A DNA stretch of 57,106 nt from Bacilli bacterium (GCA_017459965.1 JAFUBW010000007.1:1-57106); one strand, 5' to 3'. Positions 34,231 through 44,112 are shown, counted from the first letter of the stretch. Program-made: numbers and translations. Notes: generated by a model not told the origin, from the sequence alone.

Positions 34231-34934
34231 TAGATGTACACTCTCATATTTTATATGGTATTGATGATGGATCAAGAAATATAGAAGAAAGTATAAAAAT
34301 TATTGAAAGTTATAATAAAATGGGTATTAAAGATATAATTGCGACACCCCATTATATTAATGATTCTTCTTATGTAAGTAGTAAAGATAATAATCTAAAA
34401 ATACTTAATAATTTACAAAATCAATTAATAAAAAGAAATATTGATACTAAGTTATATTTAGGTAACGAAATATATATTGATGAAAAAATAGAAGATTTAT
34501 TAAAAGAAGGAATAATTAGTTCATTAAATAATTCCAAGTATTTACTTATAGAACTTCCTATGAGTGGTAAAAAAGATAATTATTATGATATATTTATTGA
34601 TTTAATAAATAATGGTTATAAAGTTGTTTTAGCCCATCCAGAAAGATATATTTCATTTCAAAAAGATTTTAATAGAATATATGAACTTGATGAAATAGGT
34701 GTATTATTTCAATGTAATTTAGGAAGTATTATTGGAGAATATGGTAGTAAAGCTAAAAAGACAATAAAAAGATTATTAAAAGAAGATTTAGTTTTTATGC
34801 TTGGAACAGATATACATCGTGATAAAGGTAAATATTTATTTATAAATAAAGCAATTAAAAAAATAAGTAAATATACGCCTAAAGATAAATTAGAAAAAAT
34901 TACAGAAAAGAATGCTAAGAAAATAATTTCTTAG
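34227..34934 (+). CDS. PHP-family protein-tyrosine phosphatase (CpsB/YwqE type)
   Basis: This phosphatase reverses BY-kinase autophosphorylation. The 235-residue protein starts MIDVHSHILYGIDDGS, the metal-binding PHP signature, and carries ATPHY, GNEIYID, LAHPERY and GTDIHRD with the remaining His/Asp ligands. It overlaps the kinase stop by four bases (ATGA), so the two are translationally coupled. Manganese dependence is known for the family. Confidence 0.93.
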   Translation: MIDVHSHILYGIDDGSRNIEESIKIIESYNKMGIKDIIATPHYINDSSYVSSKDNNLKILNNLQNQLIKRNIDTKLYLGNEIYIDEKIEDLLKEGIISSLNNSKYLLIELPMSGKKDNYYDIFIDLINNGYKVVLAHPERYISFQKDFNRIYELDEIGVLFQCNLGSIIGEYGSKAKKTIKRLLKEDLVFMLGTDIHRDKGKYLFINKAIKKISKYTPKDKLEKITEKNAKKIIS

Positions 34935-34943
34935 TATTTTTTT
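34915..34943 (+). terminator. Terminator of the kinase/phosphatase operon
   Basis: CTAAGAAA/TTTCTTAG stem, four-base loop, then TATTTTTTT, overlapping the stop codon. Confidence 0.75.
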
Positions 34944-35005
34944 ATTGATAAAATATACAGTTAGTTAATTATTATTAAATTTTTTTATTTTTTTTTAACT
35001 TTTTT

Positions 35006-35034
35006 AGGGGAATTTTTATTTTTTTAGCGAATAT
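35006..35034 (+). promoter_or_regulatory. Sigma-H-like promoter (copy 2)
   Basis: AGGGGAATT at 35006-35014, 11-base T-rich spacer, AGCGAATAT at 35026-35034, followed by GAGGTG and the adhesin ATG at 35053. It has the same -35, spacer length and core -10 as the element at 9627-9655. Confidence 0.6.
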
Positions 35035-35052
35035 ATACTATGAGGTGAAAAA

Positions 35053-36774
35053 ATGAAAGGAAAAATAATCACATTAATTTTAGGAATAATTGGGGTTTGG
35101 GTTAGTATATGTGATGTTCATGCTTTAGAGAATGACTCTAATCTTACTACACAGTATATTGATAACACTTATGCTTATCATTATAAGAATGGTGTCCTTA
35201 GAAGTTATGGCAAACTTCCTTTTAGATATCAAAATGGAATTCTTGTTTATTGTATTGAACCTGATAGAGTAATTAATTATAATACTTATAATTCAACTGA
35301 TAACTGGTCTTTAACTGGTTACTCAGAAGATATTAAAAAACAAATGGAGTTGATCGCATATTATGGATATGAGTATCCAGGTCATAATACAGTTAAGTAT
35401 TATATGGCTACTCAAGAATTAATATGGCTTTATTCTGATGATTCTGTTAAATGGATGGATTCATATTCGACAGATGGCTCAAAAGGAAATCAAATAAATA
35501 TAGATGCTGAAAAGAATGAAATAAAAAGATTAATAGATAATCACAAAAAGATTCCATCTTTTACTAGAATTACTCAGGGTATTAATTTAAAAAATCAATG
35601 GACATATACAGATACTAATAATGTTCTTTCTGATTTTAATGTACAAACTAATATAAGATATGAAAAAAATGGTAATACATTTAAAGTATATGGAGATAAA
35701 TTTGGAAGTTATCCAATTAATTTTACTAAAACAGTAAACAATAATAAATCTACAATAGTCTATTATCATAATAATGATAGTCAGATGATGGCATCTTTTG
35801 GTTTAAATGATACAATTACTACAAATATGACCATAAATGTAACAGGGACATATTTAATAATCGAAAAGAAAGATTTTAATACAAAAGAACCAATAAGACA
35901 AAAAGATATAACCTTTAAAGTTAAAAACCTAAATACAAATACATATGTAAATGAAAATCTAAAAACAAGATCTGGTGGAACTGCAATAATATTACTTTCA
36001 CCAGGTAAATATGAAATAGAAGAAGTAATACCACCTGAAGGGTATACTTTATCAAAAGAAAAAATGATTGTTGAAATAAATGATGATATACCACTTACAA
36101 ATGGAGATTATCATATTGATTTTTATAATGATAAACCTGTAGGTAAAATAAAAATAAATAAAAAAGATGAAGAAGGAAATAAACTAAATGGAGTAGAAAT
36201 AGGTTTATTTGATAAAGATCATAATAAATTATCTTCTATTATTACAAATGGTAATGATTACTTTAATAATTTACCATTAGGGACTTACTTTATAAAAGAA
36301 TTAGATACATTAGAAGGTTATATTTTAGATGATAAAGAATATAAAGTGAATTTAGAATATGTAGATAATAAAACTTATACTGTTGAAAAAGATTTAAACT
36401 TAATTAATGAAAAAATCAAGTGTGATATAGTTTATATATCTTCAGAAAAAATAAAAGGTATTAAAATAAATGTATATGATGAAAAAGGTAATATTGTTTA
36501 TGAAGGAGAAACTAATAAAGAAGGATTACTTACTATAAGTAATCTTCCGTATGGTAAATATATAATAAAACAAATAAAAGTACCAAATGGATATATATTA
36601 AATGAAGATGAATATATATTTTATGTTAATGATAGTACATGTAATAGTAAGATAAATATTTCAAATGATAAAACAATTATGCCAATTACAACAACAACTG
36701 TTAGTAATACTATCGCATTAAGTTTATTTTTACTTGGTTTAGGATTAATAGGTTATGTTAAAAAGAATAATTAG
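35053..36774 (+). CDS. Thioester-domain surface adhesin with CnaB/SpaA repeats
   Basis: The 573-residue protein has a signal peptide (about 1-24) and a thioester domain: Cys67 in LVYCIEPDRVI and Gln121 in MATQELIW are the pair that forms the internal thioester able to bind host surfaces covalently. Then come three SpaA/CnaB-like beta-sandwich domains (about 275-360, 362-455 and 458-540), each with PxGKYxIxE- or LPxGTYxIKE-like signatures. The end has MPITT (543-547), a membrane helix and KKNN, a non-standard sorting signal. Its sortase overlaps the 3' end. A sigma-H-like promoter drives it. Confidence 0.87.
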   Translation: MKGKIITLILGIIGVWVSICDVHALENDSNLTTQYIDNTYAYHYKNGVLRSYGKLPFRYQNGILVYCIEPDRVINYNTYNSTDNWSLTGYSEDIKKQMELIAYYGYEYPGHNTVKYYMATQELIWLYSDDSVKWMDSYSTDGSKGNQINIDAEKNEIKRLIDNHKKIPSFTRITQGINLKNQWTYTDTNNVLSDFNVQTNIRYEKNGNTFKVYGDKFGSYPINFTKTVNNNKSTIVYYHNNDSQMMASFGLNDTITTNMTINVTGTYLIIEKKDFNTKEPIRQKDITFKVKNLNTNTYVNENLKTRSGGTAIILLSPGKYEIEEVIPPEGYTLSKEKMIVEINDDIPLTNGDYHIDFYNDKPVGKIKINKKDEEGNKLNGVEIGLFDKDHNKLSSIITNGNDYFNNLPLGTYFIKELDTLEGYILDDKEYKVNLEYVDNKTYTVEKDLNLINEKIKCDIVYISSEKIKGIKINVYDEKGNIVYEGETNKEGLLTISNLPYGKYIIKQIKVPNGYILNEDEYIFYVNDSTCNSKINISNDKTIMPITTTTVSNTIALSLFLLGLGLIGYVKKNN

Positions 36775-37270
36775 TATAATTATGATAAGTATATCTATAA
36801 TTATACTTTTTTATGATTATAAAAAGACTAATAATAATAAAGAAATTATAGATGAAATAATACAAGATAAAGGAAATAATATTTATGATGGATATATTTA
36901 TATTCCTAAATTGGATTATAAAAATGTTATAAGTAAAAACAATGTACTTGATGAAAATAAAGTATATATGTTAAGCGATAAAAAATTAATAAGTAATGAA
37001 TATGGAAATATAATACTCGCAGGTCATAATAATAAATATGTATTTTCTAATATATATAAACTTTCTATTAATGATGAAATAATTATAAGTGATTTTAAAA
37101 ATAAATATAGTTATACTGTTTATATAATAAAATATATAAATATTAAAGATAAAAGTGTACTAGATAATATATATAATGATAAAATACTAACCTTAATAAC
37201 ATGCACAAACAATACTCAAACTAGATATATTGTACAATCTAAATTTAATCACATAATTTCACATAATTAA
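36755..37270 (+). CDS. Sortase for the thioester adhesin
   Basis: The 171-residue protein is a small sortase: N-terminal membrane anchor (about 3-20), YDGYIYIPKL, the catalytic His in ILAGHNNKYVF, the catalytic Cys in LTLITCTNN and Arg in TRYIVQSK. It overlaps the adhesin gene by 20 bases. It is shorter and quite different from the sortase at 31333, which fits the different sorting motif of its neighbour. Confidence 0.87.
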   Translation: MLKRIISIIMISISIIILFYDYKKTNNNKEIIDEIIQDKGNNIYDGYIYIPKLDYKNVISKNNVLDENKVYMLSDKKLISNEYGNIILAGHNNKYVFSNIYKLSINDEIIISDFKNKYSYTVYIIKYINIKDKSVLDNIYNDKILTLITCTNNTQTRYIVQSKFNHIISHN

Positions 37271-37395
37271 TACATTTTTTCTCTTTAATAATCTTTTATT
37301 ATTAAAGTGTAAGAAGAAAATACTCCATTAAAGGAGGTGATGTTATAATAGAATAGGAAAAAATATATGATATAATATAAATGAAGGTGATGACT

Positions 37396-38058
37396 ATGTA
37401 TAAAATAGGTTTAGTAGAAGATGAAAAAGACTTAAATAAACTTATTACAAGTTATTTAGAAAAAGAAGAATATGAAGTAGTATCTTTTACTAAAGGTCAG
37501 GATGCACTTGATTTTATAGATAATAATAATGATATACAACTATGGATACTCGATATAATGCTAGAAGATGATATCACAGGTTATGATATTATCAAAAAAG
37601 TTAAGGAGAAAAATGAAGAAATTCCAGTAATATTTTCATCTGCTAGAGATGAGTCTATTGATAAAATAATGGGACTTGAATTAGGATCTGATGATTATCT
37701 TGCTAAACCATATTCTCCAAAAGAACTAGTACTTAGAGTTAAAAATATACTAAAAAGAGTCTATAGTAAAGACTTTCATAAAATAAAATATAATGACTAT
37801 GAAATAAATACCGAAGAAAGAACTGTTTATTTAAATGACAAAAGAATTAATCTTACTACACTTGAATTTGAATTATTATTATATTTATTAAATAATAAGA
37901 ATAAATCTTTAACTAGAGAAATGATTCTAAGTGAAGTATGGGATAGTGATTATTTTGGAAGTGATAGAGTTGTTGATGATTCTATTAGAAGACTTAGAAA
38001 GAAAATGCCAGAACTAAATATTAATACAGTATATGGATTTGGGTATAGATTATCATGA
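37396..38058 (+). CDS. OmpR-family response regulator
   Basis: The 220-residue protein has a receiver domain with VEDE acidic pocket, phospho-acceptor Asp53 in LWILDIM, the Ser/Thr switch in IFSSARD and Lys in AKPYSPKEL, then a winged-helix DNA-binding domain ending VYGFGYRLS. ATG 37396 follows AAGGTGA; a longer in-frame ATG at 37381 lacks a site. It overlaps the kinase gene by four bases. Position right after the adhesin/polysaccharide genes suggests envelope sensing. Confidence 0.94.
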   Translation: MYKIGLVEDEKDLNKLITSYLEKEEYEVVSFTKGQDALDFIDNNNDIQLWILDIMLEDDITGYDIIKKVKEKNEEIPVIFSSARDESIDKIMGLELGSDDYLAKPYSPKELVLRVKNILKRVYSKDFHKIKYNDYEINTEERTVYLNDKRINLTTLEFELLLYLLNNKNKSLTREMILSEVWDSDYFGSDRVVDDSIRRLRKKMPELNINTVYGFGYRLS

Positions 38059-39326
38059 AAAAATATAAAATAGATTTATCAAAACAATTAATAATTATCA
38101 CAATAGTTTCTCTTTTAATAATGATAATATCTATATCACTTATATTACCAAAATCACTTGAGCCATTCTTTGAACAAACAGTATTTTCATATTTATCACA
38201 ACCACTTAATTTATCACTTAATGAAACATCATTAAATAAAGGACAAGATGTTGCGTATATCATATACAGAAATGATGGAACTTATATAAGTTCTAATTAT
38301 AAAAAAATATTAAATATTGATGATTATTCAAAAATATTAAAGTATACAAATGAAAAACAAGGATCATTTACATATAAAACTCACAAATACTATTATTTTA
38401 AAAAATTTGATAATGGAAATGATGTTATCGCAATAACTAATGATAATTACATAAAGATGCTTAGAAGAGATTATTTAGGTATTGTAATACCAATTGTTAT
38501 AATTACTTATTTAATTATAATTGTTCTTTTAACTTTATGGTCTAGATTTATTGTTAATAGATTAGAAAAATTAAAGATAAAAGTAGATAATATTAATAAT
38601 CCTAATATTAATGTAATTAAAAATAAATATGAATTTGATGATGAAATAATGTTACTTGATAATACTATTGATGAAATGAAAGAAATTATATTATCTCAAG
38701 ATAAATATAAATCTGAAATGTATCAAAATATATCACATGATTTCAAAACACCAATAACAGTAATAAAATCCTACATTGAAGCTTATAGAGATAATGTTGA
38801 AAATATAGATAATGTTATTAATGTAAGTGAAGAACAAATTCAAAAATTAGAAAAAAAAGTAAAAACCCTATTAGAATTAAATAAAATTACATATTTACAA
38901 AACTCCTATAAAAACGATGAAAAAATAAATATATATCCTACTATAGAATCTATAGTAGATAAATATAAAATTATTAATAAAAATATAAAATATGAAATCA
39001 AATGTGATAAAAAAAATATTTTATATAACGGAAATACTGATATATGGGATTCAATAGTAAATAATTTACTTAGTAATGCGATTAGATATGCAAAAGAAAA
39101 AATTGTAATTACTATAAAAAATGATAATATAACATTTTATAATGATGGTGATAAAATAGATGAAAATGTAATAAATAATTTATTTGAACCATACAAGAAA
39201 GGAAAAAAAGGTGAAAATGGTATTGGCTTATCAATTGTAAAAGGCAACTGCAATTTGATAGGTTATAATGTAATGGCAAAAAATAAAAAAAATGGTGTTG
39301 AATTTATAATTAGTAAAAGGAATTAA
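38055..39326 (+). CDS. Membrane sensor histidine kinase
   Basis: The 423-residue protein has two membrane helices (about 10-30 and 140-162) around a ~110-residue extracellular sensor, a HAMP-like linker, the phospho-acceptor His228 in NISHDFKTPITVIKSYIEA (H box) and an ATPase domain with NLLSNAIRYAKE (N box), NDGDKI (G1) and GENGIGLSIVKG (G2). The stretch resembles VanS-type kinases. Partner of the regulator overlapping upstream. Confidence 0.94.
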   Translation: MKKYKIDLSKQLIIITIVSLLIMIISISLILPKSLEPFFEQTVFSYLSQPLNLSLNETSLNKGQDVAYIIYRNDGTYISSNYKKILNIDDYSKILKYTNEKQGSFTYKTHKYYYFKKFDNGNDVIAITNDNYIKMLRRDYLGIVIPIVIITYLIIIVLLTLWSRFIVNRLEKLKIKVDNINNPNINVIKNKYEFDDEIMLLDNTIDEMKEIILSQDKYKSEMYQNISHDFKTPITVIKSYIEAYRDNVENIDNVINVSEEQIQKLEKKVKTLLELNKITYLQNSYKNDEKINIYPTIESIVDKYKIINKNIKYEIKCDKKNILYNGNTDIWDSIVNNLLSNAIRYAKEKIVITIKNDNITFYNDGDKIDENVINNLFEPYKKGKKGENGIGLSIVKGNCNLIGYNVMAKNKKNGVEFIISKRN

Positions 39327-39341
39327 AAATTCCTTTTTTTT
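39315..39341 (+). terminator. Terminator of the two-component system
   Basis: AAAAGGAATT/AATTCCTTTT stem over the stop codon with a T run. Confidence 0.8.
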
Positions 39342-39378
39342 ATGTTATAATATTTTTGAATGAAAGAGGTGTTTTATT

Positions 39379-39972
39379 ATGGATAAAGAAAAAAGTATTA
39401 ATAATTTTTCAATAGTTGCTTTTATTTTATCATTCTTATTATTTCCAGTTGGATTAATATTATCAATAATTGGACTTGTAAGATGTAAAAATTATAGGAA
39501 AGAGGAAGGAAAAAATCCAAAATATTTTGCATTTAATATTGTAGGTTTAATTGTTTCAATATTAGGATTTCTAATTACATTATTCATTATTGGAATAGTA
39601 GCTTTAGTATTTGGAATTTTATCTTCTAACGAAAAATATGTAGATGGTAACTATACATGTTATTATCCAAATTCTTATATACCAGCTGTATCTGCAGAAT
39701 TTAAAGATCATAATTTTAGATGGGCTAAATATGGTGATGAAAAAAACAATGCTATATATGGTACATATAGATTAAATGGAGTAACTATTAATAATGGCGA
39801 TTATACTTATAAATTAAGAATAAGACCAAAAACAATTAATACAACTACTAGAGTAAATTCGAAAAAAAATTATGATGTAGTAATTAATAAAGTAAATAAT
39901 AAAATTACAATTACTTTTGATAATGGTACAAAATATAATTGTACTAAAAGGAATATAAGTAATGAGTTTTAA
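39379..39972 (+). CDS. Membrane protein with DUF4190-like N-terminus, 197 aa
   Basis: Two membrane helices (about 10-32 and 48-80) separated by a short basic loop ([14 protein letters not shown]) form a DUF4190-like anchor. The exported C-terminal ~115 residues begin [11 protein letters not shown] and look like a small beta-barrel or lipocalin-like unit ending in [10 protein letters not shown], with two conserved-looking cysteines. Ribosome site GAGGTG. Overlaps dusB by 11 bases. Function unknown. Confidence 0.7.
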   Translation: MDKEKSINNFSIVAFILSFLLFPVGLILSIIGLVRCKNYRKEEGKNPKYFAFNIVGLIVSILGFLITLFIIGIVALVFGILSSNEKYVDGNYTCYYPNSYIPAVSAEFKDHNFRWAKYGDEKNNAIYGTYRLNGVTINNGDYTYKLRIRPKTINTTTRVNSKKNYDVVINKVNNKITITFDNGTKYNCTKRNISNEF

Positions 39973-40936
39973 AATAGGCAATGTTTATTTAGATAATAAT
40001 GTAGTACTTGCGCCTATGGCAGGTATTTGTAATAGTGCTTTTAGAAGAATAGTTAAAGAATATGGTGTAGGTTTAGTATACTGTGAAATGGTATCTGATA
40101 AAGCATTAATGTATGATAGTGAAAAAACTAAGAAAATGCTTTATATGACAGATTATGAAAGACCAATAGCACAACAAATATTTGGTAGTGACAAAGAAAG
40201 TTTTGTTATAGCTGCTAAAAAAGTATATGATCTTATGAAACCAGATATAATTGATATTAATATGGGGTGTCCCGTACCAAAAGTCGCTGTTAAATCACAA
40301 GCAGGAGCCGCTCTACTTAAAAATCCTGAAAAAATTAAAGAAATAGTAAGTGCTGTAGTAGATGCAGTGCCAGTGCCAGTTACAGTTAAAATAAGAAGTG
40401 GATGGGATAGTAAAAGTATTAATGCTATAGAAGTTGCTAAAATATGTGAAGAAGCAGGTGCTAGTGCTATTACAGTACATCCAAGAACAAGATCTCAAGG
40501 TTATGAAGGAAAAGCTGATTGGAACATTATAAAAGATGTTAAAGAATCTGTATCAATACCAGTTATAGGTAATGGTGATATAAAAACTGTAGAAGATGCT
40601 AAGAGAATGATAGATGAAACAGGTTGTGATGCTATCATGATAGGTCGTGCATCTTTAGGTAACCCATATTTATTTAAACAAGTTATTCATTATCTAAATA
40701 CAGGTGAAAAATTAGAAGATTTAAGTGCACAAGAAAAAATAGATTTAACTATTAAACATTTTAATTATTTATTAGATATAAAACCAGAAAAAACAGCAGT
40801 TTTAGAAATGAGAACACATGCTGCTTGGTATATAAAAGGAATTAATGGTTCAAAAGAAATAAAAAATAAAATATTTAAGTGTACTACTAAAGAAGAATTA
40901 TTAAAAATATTAGTAGATTATAAATCAATATTATGA
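39962..40936 (+). CDS. dusB: tRNA-dihydrouridine synthase
   Basis: This FMN enzyme reduces uridines in tRNA. The 324-residue protein shows [28 protein letters not shown] with the catalytic Cys in its usual place, [28 protein letters not shown] (in parts [15 protein letters not shown]) and IGNGDI...IGRASLGNP. It precedes lysS as dusB does in B. subtilis. Start ATG 39962 after AAAGGA inside the preceding gene. Confidence 0.94.
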   Translation: MSFKIGNVYLDNNVVLAPMAGICNSAFRRIVKEYGVGLVYCEMVSDKALMYDSEKTKKMLYMTDYERPIAQQIFGSDKESFVIAAKKVYDLMKPDIIDINMGCPVPKVAVKSQAGAALLKNPEKIKEIVSAVVDAVPVPVTVKIRSGWDSKSINAIEVAKICEEAGASAITVHPRTRSQGYEGKADWNIIKDVKESVSIPVIGNGDIKTVEDAKRMIDETGCDAIMIGRASLGNPYLFKQVIHYLNTGEKLEDLSAQEKIDLTIKHFNYLLDIKPEKTAVLEMRTHAAWYIKGINGSKEIKNKIFKCTTKEELLKILVDYKSIL

Positions 40937-40985
40937 TATAATTGATAAAGTTTAAAGGTTTTAACTAAATTAAGGAGTTGTTAGA

Positions 40986-42458
40986 ATGAGAGAATTGACA
41001 GAACAAGAAATAGTAAGAAGAGAGAAATTAGATGAAATAAGTAAAGTATGTAATCCTTATCCAGCAAAATTTGAAAGGACTCATACTCTAAAAGAAGTAA
41101 AATTGTTAGAAGATGGTACTAAAGATGTAAAAATAGCAGGTAGAGTTGTTTTTGCAAGAAAAATGGGGAAACTTTCTTTTGTTAGAATTAGAGATTTAGA
41201 AGGATCTTTTCAATTAGAATTTAAAATAGATTTATTAGGTGAAGAAAAGTATTCATTCTTTAAAAAACTAATAGATGGTGGAGATTTCATAGGTGCAACT
41301 GGAGAAATATTTACTACACAAACAGGTGAAAAAACTTTAAGAGTAGAAGATTTTGAATTCTTAGGTAAAGCACTAAGACCATTACCAGAAAAATTTCATG
41401 GACTTTCTGATACAGAAATTAAATATAGACAACGTTATGTAGACTTAATAATGAATGAAGATTCTAGAGAAATATTCTTAGGAAGAAGTAAATTTTATTC
41501 ATTCCTTAGAAAATATTTAGGGGAACATGGATTTTTAGAAGTTGAAACACCTATTGTTCAAACATCAGTATCGGGAGCATCTGCTAAACCTTTTTTTACT
41601 CATCATAATGCACTTGATTTAGATTGTAATTTAAGAATAGCACCTGAATGTTACTTAAAAGAATGTATCGCTGGTGGATTTGATAGAGTATTCGAACTTG
41701 CTAAATGTTTTAGAAACGAAGGAATGGATTCAGAACATTTACAAGAATTTACTCAAGTAGAATGGTATGCATCATATTGGAATTTTGAGGATAATATTAA
41801 ATTTTATCAAGATTTCATAAGATCATTATTAATGGAATTAAAAGGAACAACTAAAATATCATATCAAGGTGAAGAATTAGATTTTGGAACTGAATGGCCA
41901 AGAATTAATTATGTAGAAGAAATGAAAAAAATATTAGGGGATGATTTCTTAGATATAGATAATACTTTCGATTTAAAACAAAGAGTAGTTGATAAAGGAT
42001 TATTTACCTTAGAAGAATTAGAAGATTATAAATCAGTATCTCAAGTAATAGATTTTGTTTATAAAAAAACAATTAGAGAAGGAATTATTCAGCCTACAAT
42101 TATTTATAATTATCCTGCAGTTTTAATACCACTTGCAAGAAGAAATGATAATGATGAAAGAATTATTGATGTTTTTCAAGTGCTTGCAAGAGGAACTGAA
42201 CTTTGTAAGGCATATTCAGAACTTGTTAATCCAAGTCAGCAAAGAAAAACTTTTGAAGATCAATTAAAAGCAAAAGCTGAAGGTGATGATGAAACAATGG
42301 ATCTTGATGAAGATTATTTACTTGCTATGGAACAAGGTATGCCACCAATATCAGGATTAGGCTTTGGAATAGATAGATTAATGATGCTTATATATGATGC
42401 ACAAAATATTAGAGATGTTGTATTATTTCCAACAATGAAACCAATTGAAAAGAAGTAA
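40986..42458 (+). CDS. lysS: Lysyl-tRNA synthetase, class II
   Basis: The 490-residue enzyme has an N-terminal OB-fold anticodon domain (to about 140), motif 1 around FLEVETPIVQTSVSGA, motif 2 in CFRNEGMDSEHLQEFT, and motif 3 in GLGFGIDRLMML. The C-terminal part LCKAYSELVNPSQQRKTFEDQ matches LysRS. Motif 2 reads EHLQEFTQVEWYASY where most bacterial LysRS read xHNPEFTxxExYxAY, so this is a divergent variant. AAGGAG precedes the ATG. No T-box was seen upstream. Confidence 0.92.
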   Translation: MRELTEQEIVRREKLDEISKVCNPYPAKFERTHTLKEVKLLEDGTKDVKIAGRVVFARKMGKLSFVRIRDLEGSFQLEFKIDLLGEEKYSFFKKLIDGGDFIGATGEIFTTQTGEKTLRVEDFEFLGKALRPLPEKFHGLSDTEIKYRQRYVDLIMNEDSREIFLGRSKFYSFLRKYLGEHGFLEVETPIVQTSVSGASAKPFFTHHNALDLDCNLRIAPECYLKECIAGGFDRVFELAKCFRNEGMDSEHLQEFTQVEWYASYWNFEDNIKFYQDFIRSLLMELKGTTKISYQGEELDFGTEWPRINYVEEMKKILGDDFLDIDNTFDLKQRVVDKGLFTLEELEDYKSVSQVIDFVYKKTIREGIIQPTIIYNYPAVLIPLARRNDNDERIIDVFQVLARGTELCKAYSELVNPSQQRKTFEDQLKAKAEGDDETMDLDEDYLLAMEQGMPPISGLGFGIDRLMMLIYDAQNIRDVVLFPTMKPIEKK

Positions 42459-42482
42459 TTTGCCAAAAATTACTTTTTTTTT
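42453..42482 (+). terminator. lysS terminator
   Basis: AAGTAATTT/AAATTACTT stem followed by eight Ts. Confidence 0.8.
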
Positions 42483-42493
42483 ATGTTTATTTG

Positions 42494-42502
42494 TGCTATA
42501 AT
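42494..42502 (+). promoter_or_regulatory. Extended -10 promoter of the permease gene
   Basis: TGCTATAAT lies 75 bases before the permease start. The long leader that follows has several purine runs but no clear hairpin. Confidence 0.45.
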
Positions 42503-42576
42503 TTTTATAAGGAGATTAGAGGTGAGATAAAGGATATACAAGGAAAAATAAAATACATAATTAGGAGGGAAATAAA

Positions 42577-44112
42577 TTGAAAAAATATAATGTATTTAAA
42601 GTTTTATTAATTGCGTTATTTGTAGCAATTATTTGTAGTTTTTTAATTCCACAATCACAAATTGGATATACTGGAATTGAAAAAGGATTAATTAATCCAA
42701 TTACTTTTGTTGATTCAATTTCAAATGGATTAACATCATTTAGTGTATTTATTTCATCATTTATTTATATCTTAAGTATTGGAATATTTTATGCAGTACT
42801 TAAGAAAACTGATAAATATGATGATGTTATAAACAATACAGCAGCAAAATTTAAAAATAAAAAATTATTCATTGTAATAAGTGTATTAATTTTTGGACTT
42901 TTAACTGCTGTTATTGGTGAAATATTTGCACTTTTATTCTTAGTACCAGCATTCATAGATATTGCTAAGAAGTTAGGTTATAATAGTAAACAAGCTATTT
43001 TATCAACTGTAGGTGCTATTATTATTGGTTCAACAGGTAGTTTATATACTAACTATGCAAATCAAATATTAAAAACAACTGTATCTTCTAATATTGTTGT
43101 TAAATTAATAATTTTAGCTATATATCTATTAGCTTTAATATTATTTGTAATATTAGGTTCAAAACCAGTTGATACAAAATTAGAAAAGAAAAAAGTAGCA
43201 AAAGGTTTACCTATTTCTATAGCATTTGATGTTATATTAGTTTTATTAATAGTAGGTATGGTTCCTTGGAATGCATATTTTGGATTTGAAGGATTTACTG
43301 ATTTCCATAATGCATTAGTTGATTTTAAATTATTCAAAGTTTCATTATTTAATGCGGTACTTGGTACAACATTAGTAGCATTTGGTGAATGGACAATATA
43401 TTCATTAACTGTATTAATACTTGTAGTATCAGTAGTACTTGCAATTATATATAGAATTAAAGTTGATGGATTATTAGAATCAATTTCACAAGGAATAAGA
43501 AAATCTTTACCATATGCAATGATTTTAATAATTGCAAATACAATATTAGTTGGAGTATATAATTCTGGATTCTTTATTACAGTAATTGATTCAGTAGGTA
43601 AAATGAAAGATTCAATTTTATCATCAGTTACTTTATCAGGATTATCTGCTTTAGTATATCCAGACTACACATATGCTAGTCAATTCACTTTATCAACACT
43701 CGCAGCTGTAATCTCTAAAACTGCAATATTCACAACACTTGCAGTTATATTCCAAGTAGTTTACTCATTAGTATTATTAGTGTCACCAACAAGTGTATTA
43801 TTATTAATGGCATTAAGATATGAACAAGTAAGCTATAAAGATTGGTTTAAATATATTTATAAATTCTTCTTAGGATTATTAATTGTATTATTAGTAATCG
43901 CAATGATTATAGGTGGAAAATATGTTAAAACTATATCATATGTTGTTCTTGCTGTATTAGTAGTTATATTAGCTTTATTATTTGTTTTAACAGGTAATAA
44001 AAAAACTGCAAAACCAAGCAAGAAATTAGTTAAAAAAGAAGTTAAAAAAGAGGTTACTAAAAAGAAAACACCAAAGAAAACAGCTAAAAAGAAAAATAAT
44101 AAAAAGAAATAA
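42577..44112 (+). CDS. YfcC/C4-dicarboxylate-type permease with lysine-rich tail
   Basis: The 511-residue membrane protein has about twelve helices and resembles the YfcC/DcuC-like anaerobic carboxylate or amino-acid antiporter superfamily (FGLLTAVIGEIFALLFLVPA, STVGAIIIGSTGSLYTNYA, LVYPDYTYASQF). The substrate cannot be read. The final ~37 residues are almost all Lys with Thr, Pro and Val (KKLVKKEVKKEVTKKKTPKK), a strongly basic cytoplasmic tail not usual for the family. TTG at 42577 is the start, set by AGGAGGGA. It sits between lysS and clpC. Confidence 0.7.
   Translation: MKKYNVFKVLLIALFVAIICSFLIPQSQIGYTGIEKGLINPITFVDSISNGLTSFSVFISSFIYILSIGIFYAVLKKTDKYDDVINNTAAKFKNKKLFIVISVLIFGLLTAVIGEIFALLFLVPAFIDIAKKLGYNSKQAILSTVGAIIIGSTGSLYTNYANQILKTTVSSNIVVKLIILAIYLLALILFVILGSKPVDTKLEKKKVAKGLPISIAFDVILVLLIVGMVPWNAYFGFEGFTDFHNALVDFKLFKVSLFNAVLGTTLVAFGEWTIYSLTVLILVVSVVLAIIYRIKVDGLLESISQGIRKSLPYAMILIIANTILVGVYNSGFFITVIDSVGKMKDSILSSVTLSGLSALVYPDYTYASQFTLSTLAAVISKTAIFTTLAVIFQVVYSLVLLVSPTSVLLLMALRYEQVSYKDWFKYIYKFFLGLLIVLLVIAMIIGGKYVKTISYVVLAVLVVILALLFVLTGNKKTAKPSKKLVKKEVKKEVTKKKTPKKTAKKKNNKKK

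Noticed and set aside
37271-37395. A small ORF behind the AAAGGAGGTGATG at about 37333
   Set aside because: The frame after the apparent start closes within two codons. The sequence may just be a promoter/leader of the two-component system.
40937-40985. T-box leader upstream of lysS or cysS
   Set aside because: The spaces are too short (49 and 57 bases) and contain only terminator, promoter-like bases and ribosome site.
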